A stretch of DNA of 61,423 nt from assembly GCA_964462685.1 (NCBI GenBank), contig CAYWYR010000019.1:1-61423 (forward strand), read 5' to 3'. The translations under genes and the position numbers were made by a program. The stretch is from CAYWYR01 sp964462685. Lineage in GTDB: Bacteria; Bacteroidota; Ignavibacteria; Kapaibacteriales; UBA2268. The notes under the pieces are model-generated. The model searched no databases and was not told where the DNA came from. It saw nothing but the letters and a program-made list of their open reading frames with translations. Positions 16,442-24,854 of the stretch are shown here, piece by piece (positions within the stretch are counted from its first letter, which is position 1; each line of letters begins with the position of its first letter).

Positions 16442-16831
16442 ATGATATATGGTATAGGCACAGATATAGTAGCGGTTGAAAGAATAAAAGGCTCCATCGA
16501 AAAGTATGGAGATAGATTCCTCAGAAAAATTTTCACCCCTACGGAAATCGAATACTGCAACAGGTTCAAAGATACAGAACACCTTCATTTTGCGGCTCGA
16601 TTCGCAGCTAAGGAAGCATTCAGCAAAGCTATAGGTACGGGTATGGCTGACGGTTTCAAGTTTAAAGAGGTTGGCATAGTCAATAAGCGAACAGGAGAAC
16701 CCACACTTGTACTTTCAGGTGAAATGGCTGAGAGGTATGGCGATCTGAAAAGCCATGTATCGCTAAGCCATTCAAGTACCGACGCTCTGGCAGTAGTCGT
16801 ACTAGAAGACATAGGTATAGCTGATAAATGA
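16442..16831 (+). CDS. acpS: Holo-[acyl-carrier-protein] synthase
   Basis: 129 residues matching AcpS over the full length. The enzyme moves 4'-phosphopantetheine from CoA to the serine of acyl carrier protein. The Mg-binding acid is D8 in 'GIGTDIVAVERI' and the second is E58 in 'HFAARFAAKEAFSKAIGTG'; 'HVSLSHSSTDALAVVVLE' is the conserved C-terminal strand. It stands alone between a divergent gene and a coiled-coil gene, although in many bacteria it is with pdxJ or fatty-acid genes. No ribosome site is obvious before the ATG; TTTCCAAGT precedes it. Confidence 0.95.
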   Translation: MIYGIGTDIVAVERIKGSIEKYGDRFLRKIFTPTEIEYCNRFKDTEHLHFAARFAAKEAFSKAIGTGMADGFKFKEVGIVNKRTGEPTLVLSGEMAERYGDLKSHVSLSHSSTDALAVVVLEDIGIADK

Positions 16832-16995
16832 AAGATGGGTAGTTATAATATACTGGAAAATCGCACAAAATTTATACTGGTATTATCTTAAAAATGACAT
16901 TTGCAATTGTCGGTTTCTAATAGTAATCTGTCATTATTTAATACTTTCATCACGTATTGAAGATAGAATAGAGTACATTGTGTTTCTGAATTATA

Positions 16996-17003
16996 TATAT
17001 TTG
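16996..17003 (+). promoter_or_regulatory. TAnnTTTG -7 promoter box (TATATTTG)
   Basis: Exact -7 consensus match about 58 bases upstream of the coiled-coil gene, with a TTG-containing element roughly 15 bases further upstream. A GGAGG ribosome site follows near 17050. Confidence 0.35.
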
Positions 17004-17060
17004 CTATTGAGATTAAGTTATCTTCCATCAATCATCGATTCGTAATATCGGAGGCCTATT

Positions 17061-18095
17061 ATGCTGAAAACCAAGGCCCTTAGCCCAGAAGTAAAGGATC
17101 TTTTTCAAACTGTAAGCGGGCAGGCTGACCTTTATAAGTCTGCTTACGCCCAGATAGAGCGGCATCTACAGTGGGCTACATCCGAGAAAACCACTCTTCA
17201 GAAAATTCAGGATGATCTACCCAAAAAACTAGATGATACTATAGAAAAACTCTCCAATATGGTTGAAGAGTATATAGCTCAAGTTTCAGACAAATCTTCT
17301 CGGGCTGTAAAAATCGGCGAAGAGCTGGAAACGATAGATCGCTATAAAGAAGATATGCAGCGGCTTAGGGCACAGCTGCAGAACAAAATGGTTGACCTTA
17401 AAAAGGCAGTAACCGACTTTCAACACAGAAGTGATGTAGAACTAAAGAAAGTACTTGAAAACCTACAGGAAAAAATCAACACGGAGCTAGCTAAAGAAGC
17501 CGAGAAGGTAGAAGTAAGGCTAGCTGTAAAGTCAAAAAAAATCGAAGGCCAAGTCAATGTATTCGAGCAGAAAAGCCGAAGAGTTATCGATAGGATAAGG
17601 CTTGAAACCAAGCAGATGGTAGAAGAGACTACCAATAACGCAAAGGAAATCAGACTTATATCGGGAGATATACAAGACTTTAAGGAGCTGATAACACCCA
17701 GGCTTAAAGAACAGCAAGACTTCCTTAAGAAAATGAAGAAGCGTTACGACGCTGAACTCATAAAACTTGATGAACGCATAGACAAGGTAATGGCTATGGG
17801 TGTATCTGGTACTGGCGCCCAGGTTGCCGACCCGCTAAACCCGCAAGAAGGGCTTGTGGAAGATGCTATCGAAGATCCTGACGGTATTTTCGCGTCCTAC
17901 GACCCCAATAAAAAAATAGACAAAAACAAACCTCTAAATCTAGATGCCGCCCCAAAAAAGAAAACGGCGGATGAGAAAATAGAGGAACTGCATAATATTA
18001 TTGAGGAAGAAAAGAAAAAGACAAACGCCGCACTTATCTTGGCGGGTTTGTCTATACTCGGCGTTCTATCTCTTGTTGTTCTTGCGGTCTTATAA
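17061..18095 (+). CDS. Tail-anchored coiled-coil protein, unknown function
   Basis: 344 residues. Residues about 20-250 form a long, highly charged coiled coil with heptad patterns (e.g. 'DLKKAVTDFQHRSDVELKKV'). A Pro/Asp-rich linker follows, then a second short coiled coil ('EKIEELHNIIEEEKKK') and a single C-terminal membrane helix (NAALILAGLSILGVLSLVVLAVL). There is no signal peptide, so the body should be cytoplasmic with its tail in the inner membrane. Such architecture suggests scaffolding or tethering, for example of DNA or envelope machinery, but no family is recognised. Own promoter likely; convergent with msrA. Confidence 0.7.
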   Translation: MLKTKALSPEVKDLFQTVSGQADLYKSAYAQIERHLQWATSEKTTLQKIQDDLPKKLDDTIEKLSNMVEEYIAQVSDKSSRAVKIGEELETIDRYKEDMQRLRAQLQNKMVDLKKAVTDFQHRSDVELKKVLENLQEKINTELAKEAEKVEVRLAVKSKKIEGQVNVFEQKSRRVIDRIRLETKQMVEETTNNAKEIRLISGDIQDFKELITPRLKEQQDFLKKMKKRYDAELIKLDERIDKVMAMGVSGTGAQVADPLNPQEGLVEDAIEDPDGIFASYDPNKKIDKNKPLNLDAAPKKKTADEKIEELHNIIEEEKKKTNAALILAGLSILGVLSLVVLAVL

Positions 18096-18123
18096 AAGCT
18101 TTATAATTGTCTCAATAATAGTA

Positions 18124-18783
18124 CTACTTCTTTAGCTTCTCTTTAAATACCTTACGGAACTTCTCAACCTTAGGTGCTACCACAAAACTGCAGTATGCCT
18201 GGCTTGGATTATTGAGGAAATAATCCTGATGGTAGTCTTCCGCTACGAAGAATTCCTCTGCCGCACTTATCTCAGTGACTATAGGGTCATCAAAAGCGCC
18301 TTCTTCCATCAAGCTTTTCTTATAGTGTTCTGCTTTTTTGCGCTGATCATCGTCGTGATAAAAGACTACTGATCTGTATTGTGTGCCTACATCATTGCCC
18401 TGCCTGTTGAGAGTTGTGGGATCATGAACGCTCCAGAAAACTTCCAGAATCTCATCAAAGCTTACTATGTCCGGGTCATACTCGACCTGAACTACCTCTG
18501 CGTGGCCAGTAGTACCAGTACATACTTGTTCATAGGTAGGGTTTGGCCTTTTGCCACCCATATATCCGCTTTTTACACTGTGAACACCCTGCAGTTCATC
18601 ATATACAGCTTCTACACACCAGAAGCAACCAGCTCCCAAAGTCGCTTTTTGAAGATTAGCCATGTTTATCCTATCATCTGTTTTCGGTTTTATATTATTT
18701 CCTCTATCATTTGCATCTGCATTACAAGCAGATAAAAAGATTGATAGAATCAGCATCGACGTAATACTTATTATTCTATTCAT
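18124..18783 (-). CDS. msrA: Peptide methionine-S-sulfoxide reductase, lipoprotein form
   Basis: 219 residues. The N-terminus is a lipoprotein signal with Cys20 in 'IFLSAC-N', so the enzyme is probably lipid-anchored in the periplasm or outer membrane rather than cytoplasmic. The catalytic core starts at about residue 46: GCFWC motif C53-C56 in 'ATLGAGCFWCVEAVYDEL', then 'SGYMGG', 'TGHAEVVQVEYDP', 'WSVHDPTTLNRQGNDVGTQYRS' and the late 'EDYHQDYFLNNPSQAYC' with a resolving Cys. It reduces methionine-S-sulfoxide in oxidised proteins. No MsrB domain is fused or adjacent. Convergent with the coiled-coil gene. Confidence 0.95.
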   Translation of the reverse strand: MNRIISITSMLILSIFLSACNADANDRGNNIKPKTDDRINMANLQKATLGAGCFWCVEAVYDELQGVHSVKSGYMGGKRPNPTYEQVCTGTTGHAEVVQVEYDPDIVSFDEILEVFWSVHDPTTLNRQGNDVGTQYRSVVFYHDDDQRKKAEHYKKSLMEEGAFDDPIVTEISAAEEFFVAEDYHQDYFLNNPSQAYCSFVVAPKVEKFRKVFKEKLKK

Positions 18784-18919
18784 TTATTATCCTCGTTCTA
18801 TTATTGATGTATGCTATAATACGTAATAGATTCACTATAGTTGACAATTAATTTCATTATTAGTCGTTTTCTTAGTTATTAAAACTATACACAATCAAAT
18901 TTACATAGGATCAATCATT

Positions 18920-19129
18920 ATGAAGAATTTCCACTATACTTCACTTGCAACACTTTTGTTATCAATTATAGTGATAGGCCTATTTGCATCCTGCCAAGAT
19001 GATAATCAAACACAAAGTAAAGCGGAGCTTATTCAAGAAGCAACCATTCAGAAAGGGATTCAGGATACTCAGGGAGTAAATACTGAATACTACTATTACA
19101 AGTCGACCCATTTTAATGTAGAAAGGTAA
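18920..19129 (+). CDS. Very small predicted lipoprotein
   Basis: 69 residues. A basic-poor n-region (MKNFHYTSLAT), a hydrophobic core (LLLSIIVIGLF) and a lipobox ASC-Q give a convincing lipoprotein signal; the mature part is only about 45 residues, rich in Gln, Glu and Tyr (TEYYYYKST). An AGGATC-type weak ribosome site precedes the ATG. Function unknown. It is followed after about 50 bases by a small membrane protein gene and may share its role. Confidence 0.55.
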   Translation: MKNFHYTSLATLLLSIIVIGLFASCQDDNQTQSKAELIQEATIQKGIQDTQGVNTEYYYYKSTHFNVER

Positions 19130-19180
19130 AAGTATTGATCCCCATACAGATTTTTTAAGGTTATACTGTTATATTTGTTA

Positions 19181-19474
19181 ATGAAATACCTTAAATATAT
19201 TGGCTATATGATAGTGATTATAGGGTTGTTAGCATTTGCTTACGGTTCCGATACCCTAAATATTGAAGGTGAAATAAGCCATATATTCTTTAACGCCGTT
19301 CTTATAGTTATAGGAACTTTCGGTATTACTATCGGAATTGTCTTAATTGCTCTAGACAAGAAGATAAAAGATGTCAAAGGCTCAGCAAATATTTCTGAAG
19401 AACTGGACGTGAAGATCATAGCTTATGAAAGATCAGGTAAAGTAGCTACTGACTTTAGGAAAATACCTAAGTAA
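19181..19474 (+). CDS. Small two-helix membrane protein
   Basis: 97 residues from the ATG at 19181: helix one 'YIGYMIVIIGLLAFAYG', a short loop, helix two 'NAVLIVIGTFGITIGIVLIAL', then a charged cytoplasmic tail (DKKIKDVKGSANISEELDVK). Unknown family. A TATATTTG -7 box at 19170-19177 sits three bases before the ATG, so the message may be leaderless, as with queE. A TTG two codons upstream is an alternative start but would lie within the box. Confidence 0.55.
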   Translation: MKYLKYIGYMIVIIGLLAFAYGSDTLNIEGEISHIFFNAVLIVIGTFGITIGIVLIALDKKIKDVKGSANISEELDVKIIAYERSGKVATDFRKIPK

Positions 19475-19638
19475 ACTAAATGGCAGTCTGAAAACATGAT
19501 TTTCCTGTAATATGAATAATCAGTTTCGCGCATCTCACCCTCCCATAGCTCAACAAACTCTCAAGATATTTCTTTTATATCTCGATATCCCTTAATATTG
19601 CCATTCTACAGAACTGCAATAATCTATATTCAACCGAG

Positions 19639-20901
19639 ATGCCTGATAAGATAACCAAAAACGGAAACAACCTTAATGTACCTGATAACCCAATCATACC
19701 ATTTATAGAAGGAGATGGTATAGGGCCGGACATCTGGTCGGCAGCGGTAAGGGTATTTGATGCCGCGATAGCCAAATCCTACAACGGCGATAAAAAAATC
19801 GCATGGAAAGAAGTATATGCCGGGGAAAAGTCATTCAACCAAAACGGCGAATGGCTACCGAAGGCGACACTCGATGCGATAGACGAACACCTTGTTGCTA
19901 TCAAAGGCCCGCTTACTACCCCTGTTGGAGGCGGTATCAGATCATTAAACGTGGCACTGAGGCAAGAACTTGATTTATATGCCTGCGTGCGGCCGGTGAA
20001 GTGGTATGACGGAGTACCGAGCCCGGTAAAACACCCAGAGCGTACGGATATGGTTATATTCCGCGAGAATTCCGAGGATATCTATGCTGGCATCGAATGG
20101 ATGGCAGGCACGGAGGAGAACCAGAAAGTAGTCCGCTTTATCAGGGAAGAGATGGGAGTAGATAAGATTAGATTCCCAGAGAGCTCTTCCATCGGTATAA
20201 AACCTATTTCCCAAGAAGGTACAGAGCGTATCGCGATAGCTGCGATAGAATATGCTCTTAAACACAAAAAGCCGTCAGTTACGATAGTTCACAAAGGTAA
20301 TATCATGAAGTACACTGAGGGAGGCTTCAAGAAATGGGCTTATGAACTGGCAGAATCTAAATATGGCGACAAAGTATTTACCTGGGCGCAGTATGACAGA
20401 ATAAAAGACGAACAGGGCAAGGAGGCTGCCGACTCAGCACAAAAAGAAGCTACTGATGCTGGTAAGCTTCTAATCAAAGATTCGATAGCTGATGCGTTTC
20501 TCCAGCAGATACTGCTCCGGCCGGAGGACTATTCTGTTATAGTAACGATGAACCTGAACGGCGATTACGTTTCGGACGCGCTAGCGGCGATAGTTGGCGG
20601 AATAGGGATAGCCCCGGGCGCTAATATCAATTACAGAACCGGACACGCTATATTCGAAGCAACCCACGGTACTGCACCAAAGTACGCCGGCCTAGACAAA
20701 GTAAATCCCGGTTCGGTAATACTTTCCGGTGTGCTTATGCTCGAGCATCTCGGATGGCAAAAAGCTGCAGATCTGATAGTTGCAGCCCTTGGCAAAACCA
20801 TCGCCCAGAAGAAAGTAACTTATGACTTCGCAAGGCTTATGGATAACCCCGAAGAACTGAAGACTTCAGAGTTCGCCGATGCTATGATTGAGAATATGTA
20901 G
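19639..20901 (+). CDS. icd: NADP-dependent isocitrate dehydrogenase
   Basis: 420 residues, full length for the E. coli-type enzyme that oxidises isocitrate to 2-oxoglutarate in the TCA cycle. Substrate residues lie in 'GGGIRSLNVALRQELDLYACVRPVKWY' (phosphorylatable Ser in RSLN), the catalytic Tyr in 'FRENSEDIYAGIEW', Lys in 'VHKGNIMKYTEG' and metal acids in 'VTMNLNGDYVSDALAA'. NADP preference is shown by 'HGTAPKYAGLDKVNPGS' (Lys-Tyr) together with 'TYDFARLM' (Tyr, Arg). The stop codon is followed after only ten bases by the start of an accessory cassette. Confidence 0.96.
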   Translation: MPDKITKNGNNLNVPDNPIIPFIEGDGIGPDIWSAAVRVFDAAIAKSYNGDKKIAWKEVYAGEKSFNQNGEWLPKATLDAIDEHLVAIKGPLTTPVGGGIRSLNVALRQELDLYACVRPVKWYDGVPSPVKHPERTDMVIFRENSEDIYAGIEWMAGTEENQKVVRFIREEMGVDKIRFPESSSIGIKPISQEGTERIAIAAIEYALKHKKPSVTIVHKGNIMKYTEGGFKKWAYELAESKYGDKVFTWAQYDRIKDEQGKEAADSAQKEATDAGKLLIKDSIADAFLQQILLRPEDYSVIVTMNLNGDYVSDALAAIVGGIGIAPGANINYRTGHAIFEATHGTAPKYAGLDKVNPGSVILSGVLMLEHLGWQKAADLIVAALGKTIAQKKVTYDFARLMDNPEELKTSEFADAMIENM

Positions 20902-20911
20902 GGGGGAGGGG

Positions 20912-22036
20912 ATGCCTGGAAAAGACATACATAAAAAAGCTTTTAATGATGGCACAATAGCAAAACTTGAAATGTTCGAGGATTTCGCTAAAGAATGGTT
21001 GCCAACCTTTGTAATGAGTGGCGGTAATGAAATAATCCATATTTTTGATTTTTTCTCAGGTATTGGCTATGATGTTGACGATAAACCAGGCTCGCCTATA
21101 AGGATTTTAAATGTCATTAAGGGTCAGTTCCCGAATATTGTAAAAAGGGGCAAGAAAATATTTTTACATCTAAATGAATACCAACCAAACCGTAAAGATC
21201 AATCAAAATTTGAGACTCTCAAAAAGAATTGTGATGAATATTTAGAACAGAACAACCACCTATCTAAAATCTTGGATATCAAATATTATAACAAAGATGC
21301 TTCAGAATTATTTTTTGAGTTAAAAGGCGAAATTGAAAAGTATCCTTCATTAGTTTTTATGGATCAAAATGGAGTTAAATTTTTAGAGGATAAATATTTT
21401 TTGTCTTTTTCTATGATGGAAAAAACTGACTTCTTATTCTTTTCATCTTCATCATATTTCAAACGATTTGGTAAAAGTTCAGAGTATTCAAATTATTTAA
21501 ATATAGATACTAACGAATTAGAAAAAACTAGAAACAATGATATGCATAGATTGATTCTGAAAGAACTTAGACTTAAAGTGCCTCCAGAAAGCAATCTTAT
21601 GTTGTTCCCGTTCTCTATTAAAAAGAAGAGTAACGTTTATGGTATTATCTTCGGTACTCGTCATTATAGAGGTGTTGATAAATTCCTTCGTGCTTCTTGG
21701 AATAAAAACAAATTAAATGGCGAAGCCAACTTTGATTTAGATGATGATAAAAGAAGAAACCAACTGACTTTTGGTTTTGAAAAACCATTAATATCAAAAA
21801 TTGATAAATTTAAACAGGATCTGAAAGACAAGATTTTATCTGGTGATATAAGTAATAACAAAGAGGCTCTTAAATATACTTATGATACTGGTAACGATAA
21901 CAGAAAAGCCAAACAGTTAATTTCTAGCATGAAAAAAGATGACTTAATAACCTACGAAGGCTCTACTCCGGGTGTAACATATGAGCTGGGATATAGTCAT
22001 ACCGAACAAAGGACTATAAACTACAAGGTACTATAA
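20912..22036 (+). CDS. tcmP: Three-Cys-motif partner protein (TcmP family)
   Basis: About 374 residues from the ATG at 20912, which has a strong GGAGGGG ribosome site. Features fit TcmP: N-terminal 'HKKAFNDGTIAKLEMFEDFAKEWLP', then 'IHIFDFFSGIGYD' (a methyltransferase-like first strand with DFFSGxG), 'LVFMDQNGV' and a C-terminal winged-helix-like part. TcmP genes are almost always paired with a DUF5131 gene that has a three-Cys motif, as here (one-base overlap, TAATG). Function is not established; a role in genome conflict or modification has been guessed. AT-rich compared with icd, suggesting transfer. Confidence 0.82.
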   Translation: MPGKDIHKKAFNDGTIAKLEMFEDFAKEWLPTFVMSGGNEIIHIFDFFSGIGYDVDDKPGSPIRILNVIKGQFPNIVKRGKKIFLHLNEYQPNRKDQSKFETLKKNCDEYLEQNNHLSKILDIKYYNKDASELFFELKGEIEKYPSLVFMDQNGVKFLEDKYFLSFSMMEKTDFLFFSSSSYFKRFGKSSEYSNYLNIDTNELEKTRNNDMHRLILKELRLKVPPESNLMLFPFSIKKKSNVYGIIFGTRHYRGVDKFLRASWNKNKLNGEANFDLDDDKRRNQLTFGFEKPLISKIDKFKQDLKDKILSGDISNNKEALKYTYDTGNDNRKAKQLISSMKKDDLITYEGSTPGVTYELGYSHTEQRTINYKVL

Positions 22037-22761
22037 TGGCACAATCTTCTATCGAATGGACAGAAATGACGTGGAACCCTACTACTGGATGCTCCAAGGT
22101 ATCGGATGGATGTAAATTCTGTTATGCAGAAGTAATGTCTAAAAGGCTTCAAGCTATGGGTGTTGATAAATATAAAGACAATTTCAGAGTCCGTGAACAT
22201 GAGAGCTCATTATTGATACCCTATAGTTGGAAAAAGCCTAAGATCGTTTTTGTCAATTCAATGAGTGACCTTTTCCATAAGAATGTTTCAACAGAGTTTA
22301 TCAAGAAAGTGTTCAAGGTTATGAATGATAATCAAAAGCATACATTTCAGGTTTTAACTAAAAGACCACAAAGACTACTAGAACTTCACGAGCAATTAAA
22401 TTGGACTCCTAATATATGGATGGGAACTTCTGTTGAGAATACAAAAGTTGAGGATCGTATAGATTATTTAAGGAAGACAAATGCTCTAGTTAAGTTTTTG
22501 TCTCTTGAACCTTTACTTGGACCGTTAGATGATTTAAACTTATTTAACATCGACTGGGTCATAGTAGGGGGGGAAAGCGGTCGCACCCCAAGACCAATGA
22601 ATAAAGAATGGGTTGTCAGTATACAAAAGCAATGCGAAGAAAATCGTGTGCCGTTCTTCTTTAAACAATGGGGGGGGAAGAATAAAAAGAAGGAAGGTAG
22701 ATTACTCGAAGGAAAAACTTATGATGAATTTCCACTTACACAATTTCACCTTTCTGCATAG
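22036..22761 (+). CDS. DUF5131 (phage Gp37/Gp68-like) three-Cys-motif protein
   Basis: 241 residues. It begins SSIEWTEMTWNPTTGCSKVS with the cysteine motif C-x6-C-x2-C in 'GCSKVSDGCKFCYAE', and contains 'FVNSMSDLFHKNV', 'FQVLTKRPQRLLEL', 'WMGTSVEN', 'LEPLLGPL', 'VIVGGESGRTPRPM' and 'FFKQWGG', all typical of DUF5131. The cysteine motif and repeated beta/alpha pattern resemble an iron-sulfur TIM-barrel enzyme of radical-SAM type, which is inference. It is the second gene of the TcmP pair and overlaps it by one base. The family is common in phages and accessory islands. Confidence 0.88.
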   Translation: MAQSSIEWTEMTWNPTTGCSKVSDGCKFCYAEVMSKRLQAMGVDKYKDNFRVREHESSLLIPYSWKKPKIVFVNSMSDLFHKNVSTEFIKKVFKVMNDNQKHTFQVLTKRPQRLLELHEQLNWTPNIWMGTSVENTKVEDRIDYLRKTNALVKFLSLEPLLGPLDDLNLFNIDWVIVGGESGRTPRPMNKEWVVSIQKQCEENRVPFFFKQWGGKNKKKEGRLLEGKTYDEFPLTQFHLSA

Positions 22762-22829
22762 TTACAAACTTTAATAAGTTAGATTGCATTTATCCTCTTT
22801 ATGAATAAAAGTTAAATGACATTAAATCT

Positions 22830-23153
22830 ATGATAACGACGAACTTGATAGTTGCTGGAAGTTATATCGGGCTAAGACAATATGTTATTGAAGAGCTTCT
22901 AAGTATATTCAGATCTATTGCTGATATCCAAAAGATAGTTGTTTATGTTAGTAGAGCTAAAGGCAGCCATTATCCCGGATCAGATATAGATTAACTGATA
23001 GAGGGTGATTATGAATCTATAGATCACAAACTGAAAGATCGGTATCACTTCAGCTCTGTGCCGCAGTTAATAAGTAGCAATTATCTCTCTGATGTAAACT
23101 CGGAATTCTACCGGGCAACAAAATGCGAGCTGCTTTTGATATATAGCAAGTAG
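22830..23153 (+). pseudogene. Dead MNT-type nucleotidyltransferase gene
   Basis: A frame from the ATG at 22830 to the TAG at 23151 reads ...FRSIADIQKIVVYVSRAKGS then HYPGSDID-stop-LIEGD and on to ELLLIYSK. It parallels the intact gene at 23554 (VSGIEKVWVYGSRARGDYNS, GSDIDFLIQGD ... DLVLIYSRDI). The GS of the active-site GSRxRG has become VS and the Phe codon after SDID is a TAA stop, so the gene is inactive. It is a decayed paralogue or an older copy of the neighbouring TA nucleotidyltransferase. Confidence 0.8.
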
Positions 23154-23186
23154 AGCTTTGAATCGATAATCTAAATTAAATGAAAA

Positions 23187-23585
23187 ATGAACTGGCAAGA
23201 TAGATTTAAATCGTTTGTGCAAGCTTTTTCTAGATTAGAAAATGCTATTTTTGATTATGGCGAGAAAGAGGAAGAGTATTTCAAAGAGTCTATAATCAAA
23301 AGATTCGAGTTTACCCATGAGCTAGCTTGGAAAGTTATTAAGGATTATCTTAAGGAAAAAGGTGAGACTGAACTTTACGGTTCAAAAAATATAACCAGGC
23401 GAGCTGTTACTGTAGGTATTTTGGACAATGGCGATATATGGATGGACATGATAGAAACACGCAATATTTCAGTTCATGCATACCGTAACCTACTGTTAGA
23501 AGAAGAATTCTATGATATCAGAGATGTGTATTATCCGCTTCTAAAGGATTTTTATGTGGAATTTAGTGAAAGACTTAGAATATGA
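23187..23585 (+). CDS. hepT: HEPN-family toxin (HepT / HI0074-like)
   Basis: 132 residues, all-helical, of the 'nucleotidyltransferase substrate-binding' HI0074 family: 'FSRLENAIFDYGEKEEEYFK', 'KRFEFTHELAWKVIKDYLKEKG', 'SKNITRRAV' and the HEPN catalytic R-x4-H in 'ETRNISVHAYRNLL'. HEPN proteins of this type are RNases. They are held inactive by a cognate MNT enzyme that adds AMP near the Arg-x4-His site. The MNT gene follows with a 32-base overlap. The active motif is intact, so this looks like a working toxin. Confidence 0.85.
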   Translation: MNWQDRFKSFVQAFSRLENAIFDYGEKEEEYFKESIIKRFEFTHELAWKVIKDYLKEKGETELYGSKNITRRAVTVGILDNGDIWMDMIETRNISVHAYRNLLLEEEFYDIRDVYYPLLKDFYVEFSERLRI

Positions 23586-23898
23586 TTTATTGGTGAAGCC
23601 TGATAGGCTCGGATTAAGTGAAAAAAACATCAAAGAGATAAAACAAATCTTCAATTCCGTGAGTGGTATAGAAAAGGTATGGGTTTACGGTAGCCGTGCA
23701 CGAGGTGATTATAATAGCGGTTCCGACATTGATTTTCTAATCCAAGGAGACAGAAAAAAATCAACGATGATACTTGACTTATTTGATCTAAGTTCACTCC
23801 CTTATTTTGTGGATGTAAACTTCACTGACCATATAAGTGAAGCTTTCAGTTCTAGAATAGATGGGGATCTAGTACTAATCTACAGCAGGGATATATAA
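23554..23898 (+). CDS. mntA: MNT-type nucleotidyltransferase antitoxin (MntA)
   Basis: 114 residues with the minimal nucleotidyltransferase core 'VWVYGSRARGDYNSGSDIDF' (GSRxRG-x5-DxD), metal acids D-x-D intact, and the C-terminal strand 'PYFVDVNFTDHI' with the third acidic residue. MntA enzymes AMPylate their HEPN partner and so act as antitoxins. The ATG at 23554 lies inside the hepT gene (32-base overlap). A dead homologue lies just upstream of hepT. A HEPN-MNT module directly behind a TcmP cassette makes this an accessory site. Confidence 0.85.
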   Translation: MWNLVKDLEYDLLVKPDRLGLSEKNIKEIKQIFNSVSGIEKVWVYGSRARGDYNSGSDIDFLIQGDRKKSTMILDLFDLSSLPYFVDVNFTDHISEAFSSRIDGDLVLIYSRDI

Positions 23899-23919
23899 AT
23901 AGCTGGAAGGGGAACTCTC

Positions 23920-24849
23920 CTATCCCATCAGCTTTATCGCTTCTCTTGTCTTTCCATTCGCTTTTTCAATAGCGACCCTTGCCTCATCAAGTTCGCAGTT
24001 AGTAAAATGCATAACAAGGGCTGATTTTACGTGGTACTGTGCTGATTCAAGTAATGATTGTGCTTCGTAATAGCTAATGCCGGTGAGTTCCATGACTGTT
24101 TTTTTGGAACGCTCTATAAGTTTGGCGTTAGTTGGTTTCAGATCCACCATTACGTTGCCGAGAGTTTTTCCGAGCGATACCATCGCCGCAGTCGTTATCA
24201 TGTTCAGGATCAGTTTTTGTGCGGTTCCGGATTTCATCCGGGTAGAACCTGTTACAACCTCCGGCCCGACGGGGCAGTCTATTATAATATCTGGTTTTGC
24301 TCCGTTCTGTTTAGCTTGCTCTTCAGTAACGGTAGTGATAAGGGATGTGAAGGATCCGAGCGACCGGGCATAATCTATACCGGCCAGCACATACGGGGTT
24401 CTACCTGAAGCTGCCAGCCCAATAAGTATGTCTTTTTGTTCGAATACGATTTTCTTGAGATCGGTGATAGGGAGTTCAACCGAATCTTCCGCTCCCTCCT
24501 GAGCGACAAACATAGCCTGCTCGCCGCCTGCCATAAGGCCCTGCACTATACTGGGTTCGGTACCGAAAGTCGGTGGGCATTCAGCGGCATCTAGCACGCC
24601 CAACCTGCCGCTGGTTCCTGCGCCGATATAAATCAACCTACCGCCGCCACGGAGACAGGCTATAACTTTCTCAGTTACGATCTCTATCTTATCGATGACT
24701 TCGGAAACGGCGTAAGCTACCGTCTTATCCTCATCATTGATAATCGTGAGGATTTCTTTTAACGGCCTGTCATCGATATTAGCTGATCTCGGATTACGTT
24801 TTTCAGTACCGAGACCGCTGATTATATCGAATAGATTTTTGTTGTCCAA
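23920..24849 (-). CDS. murQ: N-acetylmuramic acid 6-phosphate etherase
   Basis: 309 residues with the SIS-domain motif 'YIGAGTSGRLGVLDAAECPPTFG' (sugar-phosphate loop about 76-84, catalytic Glu at about 90), 'IGLAASGRTPYVLAGIDYA', 'VGPEVVTGSTRMKSGTAQKLILNM' and a C-terminal UBA-like helical part. MurQ splits the lactyl ether of MurNAc-6-phosphate to give GlcNAc-6-phosphate during cell-wall recycling. It follows nhaA by five bases, so the two are cotranscribed; the pairing with a sodium/proton antiporter has no obvious pathway logic. Convergent with mntA. Confidence 0.94.
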   Translation of the reverse strand: MDNKNLFDIISGLGTEKRNPRSANIDDRPLKEILTIINDEDKTVAYAVSEVIDKIEIVTEKVIACLRGGGRLIYIGAGTSGRLGVLDAAECPPTFGTEPSIVQGLMAGGEQAMFVAQEGAEDSVELPITDLKKIVFEQKDILIGLAASGRTPYVLAGIDYARSLGSFTSLITTVTEEQAKQNGAKPDIIIDCPVGPEVVTGSTRMKSGTAQKLILNMITTAAMVSLGKTLGNVMVDLKPTNAKLIERSKKTVMELTGISYYEAQSLLESAQYHVKSALVMHFTNCELDEARVAIEKANGKTREAIKLMG

Positions 24850-24854
24850 ACCGC

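Noticed and set aside
22670..22677. G8 tract in the DUF5131 gene considered as a contingency tract
   Set aside because: It encodes the conserved FKQWGG motif, so the run is forced by the protein sequence; slippage is possible but not specially indicated.
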